This document shows, piece by piece, positions 5,523 to 12,925 of a stretch of 13,710 bases of DNA; position 1 is the stretch's first letter; every line of letters begins with the position of its first letter. The notes below the pieces were generated by a model. It was not told where the DNA came from, did not search any database, and was given only the letters and a program-made list of their open reading frames with translations. The DNA comes from Treponema sp. UBA7590 (GTDB lineage: Bacteria > Spirochaetota > Spirochaetia > Treponematales > Treponemataceae), in NCBI GenBank assembly GCA_002478955.1, contig DLKK01000099.1:3757-17466 (forward strand), read 5' to 3'. A program made the position numbers and the translations under genes.

Positions 5523-5920
5523 AATATTATTGTGATATAAAAAAACAAAATGAAAATATGTATATTGTACATTTCCCGGATATGGCAAATGTAACCACAT
5601 TCGGAACTTCTGTAGATGATGCAAAAAAAATGGCAAAAGAGGCATTGGATGCTGTTCTTGAAACAGATATTGAAGAAAACTTTCCAATTCCTGAGCCAAA
5701 ATGCAATGAGGGCTTTGAAATTGAAGTTTCTCCAAAAATCGCATTTGCTATAGAACTACGAAAAGCCCGCGGTCATAAAACGCAAAAAGAAATTGCCTCA
5801 AAAGCTGGAATGTCATATCAGCAGTATCAGCGGCTGGAAAATCCCAAAAAGACAAATCCGACATTGGAAATGCTTTATCGCCTTCAAAAAGTCTTTAACA
5901 GACCATTTTTGGCGTTGTAG
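5519..5920 (+). CDS. hicB: HicB antitoxin with helix-turn-helix domain
   Basis: The 133-residue partner of HicA. Residues 1 to about 68 form the partially degraded RNase-H-like HicB domain that caps the toxin (YYCDIKKQNENMYIVHFPDM, then TSVDDAKKMAKEALDAVLE). Residues about 75-133 form a Cro/C1-type helix-turn-helix (RKARGHKTQKEIASKAGMS, then YQRLENPKKTNPTLEMLYRL). Translation is coupled to hicA by an ATGA overlap, with a strong AGGAGG at about 6 bases. The HTH domain suggests binding to the palindrome at 5291-5308 and repression of the operon. The gene converges with the epimerase gene; a hairpin lies between them. Confidence 0.92.
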   Translation: MKYYCDIKKQNENMYIVHFPDMANVTTFGTSVDDAKKMAKEALDAVLETDIEENFPIPEPKCNEGFEIEVSPKIAFAIELRKARGHKTQKEIASKAGMSYQQYQRLENPKKTNPTLEMLYRLQKVFNRPFLAL

Positions 5921-5930
5921 GAAAATGCAA

Positions 5931-5968
5931 AACACATATCAATTATAAAATATACAATGATATGTGTT
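5931..5968. terminator. Hairpin between convergent hicB and epimerase genes
   Basis: A perfect 11-bp inverted repeat, AACACATATCA (5931-5941) and TGATATGTGTT (5958-5968), has a 16-base loop. On the minus strand the stem is followed by TTGCATTTTC, a weak U-rich tail, which suits termination of the polysaccharide operon. On the plus strand no U-run follows. The stem is AT-rich and the loop long, so terminator function is only moderately supported. Confidence 0.4.
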
Positions 5969-5989
5969 GCTAAAACACGATTCTTAAAG

Positions 5990-7111
5990 TTACTCGCAGC
6001 TGAAAGTATGTCCCTGAACTTTCTTCACAAACTCGTAGTCAATTGTGCGGCGCAACCCTTCCTCTAATTCAACAGGAGCTACAAAGCCCGTCTTTGGAAC
6101 TCTTGATGACTTGAAGTATGTATTCTGGCAGAATTTCTTTACGCGGATTGAGTTAATCGCGAACTTTTTGCGCAGGATAAACGCAAGCAGGTCGAATCCT
6201 TTTCCGCCGAGATACGCAATCCAGTACGGAAAATGCACAAGGCGTTTCTTCGGCTTTCCAAGGTGCTTGTACACATCAAGGACAAGATGGTTCATGTCGT
6301 AGGCAGGCTCATCACAGTAGTTGAAGAGGTGCTGCTTTCCGGCTGATGTTCCGTCGTACTCCTTTTCAAAGCAGGGAAGTTTTTCTTCGTTCTCAATGCA
6401 GAACTGGATGAACGCCGCGACATTCTCAACATAGTTCATGCTCTTGCGGTTTTTGCCTTTGCCAACCATCGGGAACTTTCCACCAGCAATTTGGCGCAAA
6501 AGGTTGTACACGTTTCCGCGGTTCTGCTCGCCGAAAATCACAGTCGGGCGGATTATTGTGGCGCAGTTCGACTTGTCTGAAGAAAGCCACTCGCGGTATT
6601 TTCCCTCGGCAAGATACTTTGTGCGTCCGTAGTCGTTGAAATATTTTATCTCGCCGCTCTCGTCTGTTCCGACCGGGGCGAATCCGTAGACCGCGACAGA
6701 GCTTGTAAAGAAAATGTGATGGATTCCAAGCTCCGTGCAAGCCCTGCAGATGTTCTCGCTGCCTTTTACGTTCACTTCGTCATACAAGGATTTTGGGGAA
6801 ACATCATCGCGGTGTTCCGCTGAAAGATTCACGACAACATCGCTTTCTTTTAGGACTTCCAGAAGGGAGTGCATCGGCTGCTCTTTCTTTGCGGCCTCAT
6901 CCGCGCCAGGAGCCATCGCCTCGTCCGTAAGGCTTGCAGGAAACTCATTCGTCTCGCTCCCGGAATTGCGCACATCGCAGCGGCTCCAAAGCTCAGGATA
7001 AACCACGCTTTTTCTTTTGTCCGCGATTCTTACATTATGTCCTGCATCCAGAAGCCTCTTTACAAGCCGGGTTCCTACAAACCCAGAGCCACCGATAACT
7101 GTTATTGTCAT
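5990..7111 (-). CDS. NAD-dependent epimerase/dehydratase (extended SDR family)
   Basis: A 373-residue extended short-chain dehydrogenase of the type that epimerises or dehydrates nucleotide sugars. The N-terminal NAD site is ITVIGGSGFVG (G7, G10, G13) with D31 after strand 2. VVVNLSAEH lies at 92-100, the catalytic SSV segment at 137-139 and the Tyr-Lys pair in YGRTK (Y161, K165). RPTVIFGEQNRGN is the usual substrate-loop region. Between residues about 50 and 80 there is a hydrophilic Ala/Glu/Thr-rich insertion before the HSLLEVLKESD helix. ATG 7111 has GGAGG ten bases upstream. The exact sugar substrate cannot be read from the sequence; UDP- or dTDP-linked hexoses are usual. Base composition is GC-richer than the upstream polysaccharide genes. 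A structured repeat separates it from the gene before it, and a relic of a second copy lies at 5114-5187. Confidence 0.88.
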   Translation of the reverse strand: MTITVIGGSGFVGTRLVKRLLDAGHNVRIADKRKSVVYPELWSRCDVRNSGSETNEFPASLTDEAMAPGADEAAKKEQPMHSLLEVLKESDVVVNLSAEHRDDVSPKSLYDEVNVKGSENICRACTELGIHHIFFTSSVAVYGFAPVGTDESGEIKYFNDYGRTKYLAEGKYREWLSSDKSNCATIIRPTVIFGEQNRGNVYNLLRQIAGGKFPMVGKGKNRKSMNYVENVAAFIQFCIENEEKLPCFEKEYDGTSAGKQHLFNYCDEPAYDMNHLVLDVYKHLGKPKKRLVHFPYWIAYLGGKGFDLLAFILRKKFAINSIRVKKFCQNTYFKSSRVPKTGFVAPVELEEGLRRTIDYEFVKKVQGHTFSCE

Positions 7112-7140
7112 TCTATTTTAACCTCCAAAATATAGAGATG

Positions 7141-7251
7141 CGTTAGGGATTGAAACCGCGCCGAAGGCGTTCGTAAGCAGTTTGCTGCGTCGAATGGAGC
7201 GACAGCGGAACGGTGCAAAGCCCGTCCTGCCAATGGCAGGAAACGCCCTAA
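7141..7251 (-). repeat. GC-rich structured intergenic element, probably a dispersed repeat
   Basis: About 111 bases between the GT2 and epimerase genes are about 59 percent G+C, in clear contrast with the AT-rich genes upstream. The element is bounded by TTAGGG (7143-7148) and CCCTAA (7246-7251) as inverted ends. It holds several hairpins: TCCTGCC-AAT-GGCAGGA (7225-7241, perfect 7 bp), CGCC-GAA-GGCG (7160-7170) and GCAG-TTTG-CTGC. On the minus strand it opens TTAGGGCG and ends ATCCCTAACG. No open frame or promoter of note lies inside. From memory, Treponema genomes carry similar GC-rich intergenic repeats, but I could not confirm this. It might affect mRNA stability or expression of the epimerase within the operon. 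Confidence 0.55.
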
Positions 7252-7255
7252 TCTA

Positions 7256-8005
7256 CTACTTTATGAATTTTAGGAATCCGCTAGCCGCATAATTAAGAAA
7301 ATATTTAAAAGCTTTGAAAAATGGAATTTTTAACTCCTTGCGAAGAATATTCCACTGCCATTTAAATATTTTCAGCTTGCTGCCTGAAACAGAAGCTTTG
7401 TTTTCTCTGTAAACAGCTTCCACTGTATTTGTGTTTGCGGCATAAAATCCTTTTTTTAGAATTTCAAGCCACATGACGTAATCTTCGTGATGAATTTCCT
7501 TTTGGAAAACTTTTCCGCATTTTTTTGTGTCATACATTCCTGTAAGATTTCCAATGCAGTTTCCATTTAACATATAATTGTATGAAACAAAAACAGGAGA
7601 AGATATCGAATTAGTTCCGTAATTTCCACCGGCATTCATTTTTGCATAATACGAAAATACAACCGCGACATTTTTTGTCTCAAAGAGCGGCAGCTGATGC
7701 TCAAGTTTTGTCGGAAGCCACATATCATCACAGTCAAGAAACGCAATAAAACGACCAGATGCAACATTTATTCCGACATTGCGTGGAGTTGCCGGTATAC
7801 CTGATGATGTTTCTGTATGAAGCAATTTTATACGTACGTCTTTTTTGCAGAAATCTTCTATTATATTTACAGAATTATCAGTGGAATTGTCGTCTACAAT
7901 AAGTAACTCCCAATCTGTATAAGTCTGAGATAAAACAGAAGTGATTGAGTCTGGAAGATATTCTTCTCCGTCGTGGCACGGCATTATTATTGAGATTTTG
8001 GGCAT
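7256..8005 (-). CDS. Family 2 glycosyltransferase
   Basis: A 249-residue GT-A fold glycosyltransferase predicted to add a sugar to the lipid-linked repeat unit at the cytoplasmic face of the membrane. It opens with ISIIMPCHDGEEYLPDSITSV, followed by the nucleotide-binding ELLIVDDNSTDNS (D38-D39), the RNVG turn and the metal-binding DCDD (91-94). HHEDYVMWLEILKKG is the usual acceptor/catalytic-base segment. The C-terminus (about residues 210-249) is basic and amphipathic and may touch the membrane. ATG 8005 directly follows the LicD stop codon with no gap, and GGGAG lies inside the end of licD, so translation is probably coupled. Two stop codons in tandem end the gene, after which the GC-rich repeat begins. 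Donor and acceptor sugars are unknown. Confidence 0.9.
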   Translation of the reverse strand: MPKISIIMPCHDGEEYLPDSITSVLSQTYTDWELLIVDDNSTDNSVNIIEDFCKKDVRIKLLHTETSSGIPATPRNVGINVASGRFIAFLDCDDMWLPTKLEHQLPLFETKNVAVVFSYYAKMNAGGNYGTNSISSPVFVSYNYMLNGNCIGNLTGMYDTKKCGKVFQKEIHHEDYVMWLEILKKGFYAANTNTVEAVYRENKASVSGSKLKIFKWQWNILRKELKIPFFKAFKYFLNYAASGFLKFIK

Positions 8006-8767
8006 TTAAAACTCCCTATGTTTAGGAACTCTTTTTTCTTCAGGTGGAAGTTCCATATAATTTCCGTACATTTGCGACAAGTATTTGTTGTAATCAGCTG
8101 GAATAGGAAGCTGCATTCCTTCAAAATCATGCACAACAAGATTTTCATAAACTTCTCTCGGAAAATACTCTTTTTCTGTCCAAAATCCCCAAATATTTCC
8201 TATCCATGTATTTTGATTTTTGCAAAATTCCATTATTTTTTTTAAACTTAACCGTTGAATTTTATCCCAGCTCTTTTCTGAAATAGTATTTAACAGAAAC
8301 TGAAACAGAATTCTTTTTATCTTTCCTCTATTTTTTGGTGCTCGTCTAAGAACAGCAAGATGATGTATATTCGCATAAAAGCGTAACTTTTTCTGATTTT
8401 TTTTATCATCAGGAACATAATCTAACGCAAATACATCAATTGTAGGTGAGTTCTCGATTTTATAAGTATTATTCACAACATGAATATGCCCAATCGGAGC
8501 GTCAGGAACAATGTGATTCTCTGCCGGTTCGTAAACATACTTCTTCATCGATGAAAGAAGTTTCTCAACTTTTTCAAAATCGACACGGAAAACACCGACA
8601 TCCATATCATCATCCCACGGAATGAAACCATTGTGCCGAATCGCACCAAGAACGCTTCCACCTAAAAGAGTGTATTTTATGCTGTTTTTATTAAAAAGTG
8701 CATTAATATCCGACATCATGTAAACAATTTCCAGCTGCATCTTCCTTATTTCAGTCATTTTTTCCAC
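8006..8767 (-). CDS. licD: LicD-family phosphotransferase
   Basis: A 253-residue LicD protein (nucleotidyltransferase fold). The family transfers phosphocholine or other phospho-alcohols from a CDP-activated donor to surface sugars. YTLLGGSVLGAIRHNGFIPWDDDMD spans residues 32-56 and contains the GGS and metal-binding DDDMD hallmarks. Later come IDVFALDYV and the typical end YGNYMELPPEEKR. The start is GTG 8767, chosen because AAGGAG lies 7 bases upstream; an ATG three codons later (8758) is the alternative. Either way it overlaps the end of the TagD-like gene, so the two are probably translated together. That pairing suggests the donor is made by the preceding gene, perhaps CDP-glycerol. Phosphocholine is also possible, though no choline kinase or uptake gene is in the window. 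Confidence 0.88.
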   Translation of the reverse strand: MEKMTEIRKMQLEIVYMMSDINALFNKNSIKYTLLGGSVLGAIRHNGFIPWDDDMDVGVFRVDFEKVEKLLSSMKKYVYEPAENHIVPDAPIGHIHVVNNTYKIENSPTIDVFALDYVPDDKKNQKKLRFYANIHHLAVLRRAPKNRGKIKRILFQFLLNTISEKSWDKIQRLSLKKIMEFCKNQNTWIGNIWGFWTEKEYFPREVYENLVVHDFEGMQLPIPADYNKYLSQMYGNYMELPPEEKRVPKHREF

Positions 8768-9149
8768 TTAGATTCTCCTTTATTTTTGTAGTACTTATTT
8801 CTGGCGTTCTTGGAAGATATACGACTTCACATTTGTCTTTCAGGAAATCAAATTTTCCTTTCCAATCATCGCCCATCACAAAAGTGTCAATATGATACTC
8901 ATCAATATCATAAGATTTCTGTTCCCAATTTTCCTCAGGAATTACAAGATCTACATAACGTATTGCTTCAAGAAGCTGCTTACGCTTTTCATAAGAGAAG
9001 TAGCATTTCTTGTGTTTTTTATTCCAATTGAATTCATCAGTTGAAAGAGCAACAATAAGATAATCTCCTAATGATTTAGCTCTTTTCAGAAGATTTATGT
9101 GTCCATAATGCAGAAGGTCAAATGTTCCATATGTTATTATCCGTTTCAT
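8751..9149 (-). CDS. tagD: Glycerol-3-phosphate cytidylyltransferase-like protein (TagD family)
   Basis: A 132-residue cytidylyltransferase close to the size of B. subtilis TagD (129). It carries ITYGTFDLLHYGH with the CTP-binding HxGH at 14-17, RAKSLGDYLIVALSTDEFNW, the YEKR helix at about 53-56, and R114 with ISTT at 118-121 closing the active site. The family makes CDP-glycerol from CTP and glycerol-3-phosphate, though close relatives act on other phospho-alcohols. The reading RTPEISTT differs slightly from the usual RTEGISTT. ATG 9149 is preceded by AAGGAAA, four bases after the upstream GT2 stop codon, and the end overlaps licD. The context indicates that it supplies the activated group for LicD to decorate the polysaccharide. 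Confidence 0.88.
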   Translation of the reverse strand: MKRIITYGTFDLLHYGHINLLKRAKSLGDYLIVALSTDEFNWNKKHKKCYFSYEKRKQLLEAIRYVDLVIPEENWEQKSYDIDEYHIDTFVMGDDWKGKFDFLKDKCEVVYLPRTPEISTTKIKENLSGKND

Positions 9150-9153
9150 TTTG

Positions 9154-9948
9154 TTAGTTTTCCTTTAGATTGAGATATTTATTTTTTCCGTTAAACATAA
9201 GGCACAAGACATCTGTAACAGAATGAGGCTTTAATTTTTTTCTGTTTTTAAAAGCAAAGTGAAAAATATATAAAGGAAAAAATATTTTAGACATGGCATA
9301 ATAAATAGCTCCTCGGTCTTCTATAAATTTCTCATCATTGAATGATGTGAACCATGAAGATTCTCCTGGAAGCCGTTTTACAATCTTATCCTTGCAGTAA
9401 AAAATCCTACATTTTTTATGATAGCAATCTGCAAGAAAGATATTTTCTTCGCCAGAATTAAAACATCTAGAACCAGTTCCAAAAAACTCATTGAATTTTA
9501 GAAATCTTTTTTGTATTGCAGAGACACGAAATGTTGTCTCAATACTTTTGTATCCGCTCAACTCTAAAAAAGTACATTTTCGATTTTTAGATGGGAAAGT
9601 TTTATAGAGGTCATCCATATTAAAAAGAACAACCTCTGCTTTTGAATTACATTCATAATAATTTAGAATTATCTTGTCAAAATCGTCATAATAAAATAAA
9701 TCATCGTCCCCAATTGCAAGAATATCAGCCATCGCATTACGTAAAGCCATATTGCGGCTTTTAGAAAGACCACGCTCTGTTGTATAAAAAATTCTTATTC
9801 TCCGGTTATTCTGTTCAATAATTTCAGAATAGTCTTCATTACACTGATTTATAACGATACAATCACACTTGATGTTTTCATGTCTTAACATTTCTAAAAT
9901 TTCATCATGATTTTTATGCATTGTTGATATTGCAATCTCAAAAGTCAT
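9154..9948 (-). CDS. Family 2-like glycosyltransferase
   Basis: The 264-residue protein opens MTFEIAISTMHKN, a GT2 variant in which the first strand ends in STM. It then shows DCIVINQCN, ERGLSKSRNMALRNA (residues 59-72, nucleotide and donor binding) and LAIGDDDLF with the metal-binding DDD at 81-83. The C-terminal part contains GEENIFLADCYHKK in the catalytic-base position and a basic tail. The start chosen is ATG 9948, with GAGGTG just upstream and 7 bases after the polymerase stop. A frame extension to 10029 would overlap the polymerase gene by 74 bases and adds no family sequence. It probably adds one sugar of the repeat unit; the specificity is unknown. Confidence 0.85.
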   Translation of the reverse strand: MTFEIAISTMHKNHDEILEMLRHENIKCDCIVINQCNEDYSEIIEQNNRRIRIFYTTERGLSKSRNMALRNAMADILAIGDDDLFYYDDFDKIILNYYECNSKAEVVLFNMDDLYKTFPSKNRKCTFLELSGYKSIETTFRVSAIQKRFLKFNEFFGTGSRCFNSGEENIFLADCYHKKCRIFYCKDKIVKRLPGESSWFTSFNDEKFIEDRGAIYYAMSKIFFPLYIFHFAFKNRKKLKPHSVTDVLCLMFNGKNKYLNLKEN

Positions 9949-9955
9949 TTTCACC

Positions 9956-11053
9956 TCACCTAAAAAGAATTGATTGATATAAATATTCTCCACTTGGAGC
10001 GACAATTGTCTTAAGTAAATATGGAGCAACCACTACACATAGAAAAATAAAAAGTTCAAAAATTTTTGCATATTTTTTCTTCTGATATTTTTCTACAAGA
10101 AAAACAAAATAAAGATACAATGGGGAATATGCTAAGACATCAAAATACATAGAAAAACGGCTCAAAAAAAATGAACTCATAGATACAAGTTTTACAGAAT
10201 AAAAAAATACTCCGTTTCCAAGCAAAAATTTTTCCTTTTTGCTATAATTTTCTGAACAATGAATAGCTTTAACAAAAAAAGGAATATAAATGACTTTAGT
10301 TAATATGTTAATAAGTTCTTTCCTATTTCCATTTAGAAAACAAGCAGACCCTAAATATGAAGCATAAGGTGTAAATTGTACAAACCAAGTTATCAGTGAA
10401 TCCAGTCCAATAAAGCAAAAAATAATGCCACATAAAAGTTCTAAATAAAGATTTTTTTTTGAATAATAAGTAAATAAAATTCTTAATGGATAAACAACAA
10501 CAAGAAGAATCGCACTTCTATGAAAAGCTCCTGCAAGCAAGACAAGAAGTAAATATCTTAAAAAACTCTTTTTATAGAGATAATAAAATGCAAAAAGAAA
10601 TATATTCATAGCCGCATACTGACGTAACGCATTTTGTTGGTTTACAAATGCTGTGGCACAACAGAAATATACAATTAAGAATATTTCAGGGCGTGTAAAT
10701 TTAAATTTCATCATGAATAAACAGAAGAAAAGAACATCAATAAATGAAATAACAAAAAACCCTGATTGAGCTGAAAGATTAAACTTATGAATTAAGTTAC
10801 AAATGATTACAAATCCATATTCAAAATTATTCTGATATAATTTAGTTTGATTTGTTTCAAAAAGTTTATAATACGTCGGATAGTCTGTACCCACATAATA
10901 TTGCATCCCTAAAAGTAACAACCAATACAAAGCCGGAAATATAATTGCAAAACAAAATGCCTTGCTATGAAATGAGTTATATGATTTATTCTTTTTTACA
11001 GAACAAAAATAAATGAGAAAAAAAGAATATAAAGTACAAGCAATATAAGCCAA
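9956..11053 (-). CDS. EpsG/Wzy-type polysaccharide polymerase
   Basis: A 365-residue integral membrane protein with about ten hydrophobic segments. EpsG-family signatures are visible: GTDYPTYYKLF at about 54-64, the FEYGF segment following it, NQQNALRQYAAMNIF near 135-150 and GAFHRSA at about 176-182. These proteins join lipid-linked repeat units into polymer on the outer face of the cytoplasmic membrane. It appears to start with TTG 11053, two bases after the upstream stop, with AGGAG 12 bases before it. No ATG occurs until well into the first membrane segments, so the unusual start is well supported. It lies centrally among the glycosyltransferase genes, as polymerases usually do. Confidence 0.85.
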   Translation of the reverse strand: MAYIACTLYSFFLIYFCSVKKNKSYNSFHSKAFCFAIIFPALYWLLLLGMQYYVGTDYPTYYKLFETNQTKLYQNNFEYGFVIICNLIHKFNLSAQSGFFVISFIDVLFFCLFMMKFKFTRPEIFLIVYFCCATAFVNQQNALRQYAAMNIFLFAFYYLYKKSFLRYLLLVLLAGAFHRSAILLVVVYPLRILFTYYSKKNLYLELLCGIIFCFIGLDSLITWFVQFTPYASYLGSACFLNGNRKELINILTKVIYIPFFVKAIHCSENYSKKEKFLLGNGVFFYSVKLVSMSSFFLSRFSMYFDVLAYSPLYLYFVFLVEKYQKKKYAKIFELFIFLCVVVAPYLLKTIVAPSGEYLYQSILFR

Positions 11054-11055
11054 GT

Positions 11056-11811
11056 TTAGAAAATTCTCCTGAAAACTTTTTTAAATAAGCCTAAAAAACC
11101 ATTATCTATAATCTGCCATCTTATGAATGGAAAAAACGAAATAATTTTTGCCAGATATTTTGGGAATTTTAAGTATATTTTTTTACGAAAACTATCATAT
11201 TTTTGCTGTGCCACAGAAGTCCAGCTTCCTGCAAAATTATGAATCGCATAGCTTTCTGTAGTTGTTTCTATTTTTCCTGTTACATAACTTTTATTTGTAA
11301 AAGTATGCCAGTCCATCGGTTTTACGTATTCGTGTTTTGACAAAAAATTTGCCATTATTTTGGGAAGAGTTAATACATCAAAACTTCCATCAGATTTTAT
11401 AAAGTTGCGTCCATCATAGTGCGAAAGGCAGTCCTTTATAAAAGGATTTCCTTTTTCAGCTCCAAAACAACCTGCTTCTATTCCATTTTGTTCGGGATTT
11501 TCATAAGAAATCATAAGATTTTGATTTAATAAAGAATCAAAACTTCTCAAAACCTTAATATCCATATCCATATAAATTCCACCGTAATTATAGACAGCGA
11601 AAAGCCGGATATAATCAGCAGCAAAAGCATATTTTCTATTATCAAAAGCCTGCTGAACCCAATGAGATGACTTTTTATCAAATCTGTCAAAATTCCACAA
11701 AATAAATTCGTAATCAGGCAATTTTTCTTTCCAAGTTTCCATACAGTCTTTTAATTTTTGAGGAATCGGATCATTACTAAGCCAACAATAGTGAATTATT
11801 TTTGGAATCAT
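11056..11811 (-). CDS. Family 32 glycosyltransferase (OCH1/TcdB-type sugar-binding fold)
   Basis: A 251-residue GT32 enzyme. It starts MIPKIIHYCWLSNDPIP, the family opening. YAFAADYIRLFAVYNYGG (residues 61-78) leads to IYMDMDIKV, with the metal-binding DxD at D82 and D84. GIEAGCFGAEKGNPF and the C-terminal AIHNFAGSW, where the histidine and tryptophan contact the donor, are all present. Family members in bacterial capsule and O-antigen loci often transfer mannose, galactose or GlcNAc; which one is unclear here. The C-terminal 50 residues are basic and hydrophobic, suggesting membrane association. The ATG overlaps the stop of the preceding GT2 gene by 4 bases (ATGA), a sign of coupled translation. 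Confidence 0.9.
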   Translation of the reverse strand: MIPKIIHYCWLSNDPIPQKLKDCMETWKEKLPDYEFILWNFDRFDKKSSHWVQQAFDNRKYAFAADYIRLFAVYNYGGIYMDMDIKVLRSFDSLLNQNLMISYENPEQNGIEAGCFGAEKGNPFIKDCLSHYDGRNFIKSDGSFDVLTLPKIMANFLSKHEYVKPMDWHTFTNKSYVTGKIETTTESYAIHNFAGSWTSVAQQKYDSFRKKIYLKFPKYLAKIISFFPFIRWQIIDNGFLGLFKKVFRRIF

Positions 11812-12749
11812 TTTTTATCTCCTAACCATTTTGACAAATCAACCTTGCCATCAATACCTTTTTTGAAGTCATTAATTCCTTTAAAATACAATCTAAGGGC
11901 TTTCCAGTTTCTATTCCATATATATGAAAGAATCGACTTTGAGCAATATGAAAAGAATAAATTCCGAAAGAGATGCTCTGGGAAAAGATTTTTTGTCATA
12001 ATAAGAGAATTTCTTTTTGTATAATAAACCGCCATAAGTTTTTGCACATTCTGTCGCCAGCCTTCTTTGTGATAGACTGTCGCATTAGAAATTGCATAAT
12101 GCTTAAAACCGAATTTTGCCACACGTAGGCAAAATTCGGTTTCATCTGAATACAGATAAAAACGTTCATTCATAAGACCACATGTTTCAAAAACTTTTTT
12201 AGGAACAAACATTGACGCACCAATCACAAGATCTGGATTTACAACAGCTGGTAGTTCTGTATCTGATGAATATAAATGATACAAATGAGTTCCTGGTGCA
12301 AGGAGTCCTGATTTCTGTATTTTAAAATTGCCTCCGCCAAGCCCCTGTAAAAACTGCGTATCTGGATAATAAACAAGGCGTAGTCCTAAAATTCCAAGAT
12401 CTAATTTTGTTTGTGCAAAATTGTAAAGATTTTGCATTGCATCTTTATCAACTAAAGTATCTGGATTTAATATCCAAATATATTCTGAATTGAAGTTTTC
12501 AAGTGCAAATTTTATACCAATATTATTTCCTGCACAGTATCCGTTATTTTTTGCAGACTTTAATAAATATATGATTTTGTTATCTGTAATTTTCTGTAAC
12601 TGTTCAAAAGAATTATTAGAAGAACAGTTATCAACCAAAATTATGTTATAAGAAACAATAGTATCTGAGTTTTTTATAGATTCAACACATGCAATCGTAT
12701 CTTCATATTTATTAAAATTTACAATTATCACAGAAACTTTTACGCTCAT
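11808..12749 (-). CDS. Family 2 glycosyltransferase, rhamnosyltransferase-like
   Basis: A 313-residue GT2 enzyme of the RfbF/WcaE-like subgroup often annotated as rhamnosyltransferase. It shows VSVIIVNFNKYEDTIACV, ILVDNCSSNNS with the donor-binding aspartate D40, KNNGYCAGNNIGI at 67-79, the metal-binding segment ILNPDT at 93-98, and GASMFVPKKVF followed by ERFYLYSDETEFCLR with the catalytic acidic residues. Its start ATG 12749 has GAGGAGAG just upstream. It overlaps by ATGA with the stop of an out-of-frame membrane-protein tail (12746-12925), which suggests that its natural upstream neighbour was that membrane protein. It looks complete and functional. The donor sugar is not readable from the sequence. 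Confidence 0.9.
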   Translation of the reverse strand: MSVKVSVIIVNFNKYEDTIACVESIKNSDTIVSYNIILVDNCSSNNSFEQLQKITDNKIIYLLKSAKNNGYCAGNNIGIKFALENFNSEYIWILNPDTLVDKDAMQNLYNFAQTKLDLGILGLRLVYYPDTQFLQGLGGGNFKIQKSGLLAPGTHLYHLYSSDTELPAVVNPDLVIGASMFVPKKVFETCGLMNERFYLYSDETEFCLRVAKFGFKHYAISNATVYHKEGWRQNVQKLMAVYYTKRNSLIMTKNLFPEHLFRNLFFSYCSKSILSYIWNRNWKALRLYFKGINDFKKGIDGKVDLSKWLGDKK

Positions 12750-12925
12750 GAAACTCTCCTCAATTTATTTCTTGCTTGCCTTAAAAGATTCATGCACAAT
12801 TTTTCTCTTAACAAAATCATCATAAGGGCATACAACACGGCTCCGCACAGCACGCACATAGAAAGACGCACAACCATCGGAAAGCCAGCAGAAACAAATA
12901 ACCTCTTTAGAAGAAGCACGACAAT
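12746..12925 (-). pseudogene. C-terminal tail of a multi-pass membrane protein, probably a Wzx flippase
   Basis: In a frame different from the truncated GT2 gene, 59 codons read IVVLLLKRLFVSAGFPMVV, then a long hydrophobic stretch from RLSMCVLCGAV to LYALMMILL, then a basic end NLLRQARNKLRRVS. Two adjacent hydrophobic helices followed by a short basic cytoplasmic tail are typical of the end of Wzx/polysaccharide-transporter flippases. The stop TGA overlaps the next gene's ATG as ATGA with a proper ribosome binding site, which is how a real gene end would sit in this operon. The frame is closed by a stop immediately upstream, and no start or earlier part is present. It therefore appears to be the residue of a deleted flippase gene. 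The assignment to Wzx rather than another membrane protein is an inference. Confidence 0.6.

Noticed and set aside
6045..7135. Plus-strand and alternate-frame open frames across the epimerase gene
   Set aside because: They are shadows favoured by the higher G+C of this gene, with no ribosome binding sites or domain patterns.
7149..7160. ATTGAAAC motif that resembles the end of some CRISPR repeats
   Set aside because: It occurs once, with no repeat-spacer pattern and no cas genes; it is part of the GC-rich element.
9949..10029. Upstream start for the GT2 gene at 10029
   Set aside because: It would overlap the polymerase gene by 74 bases and adds residues with no family similarity; ATG 9948 has a ribosome binding site.
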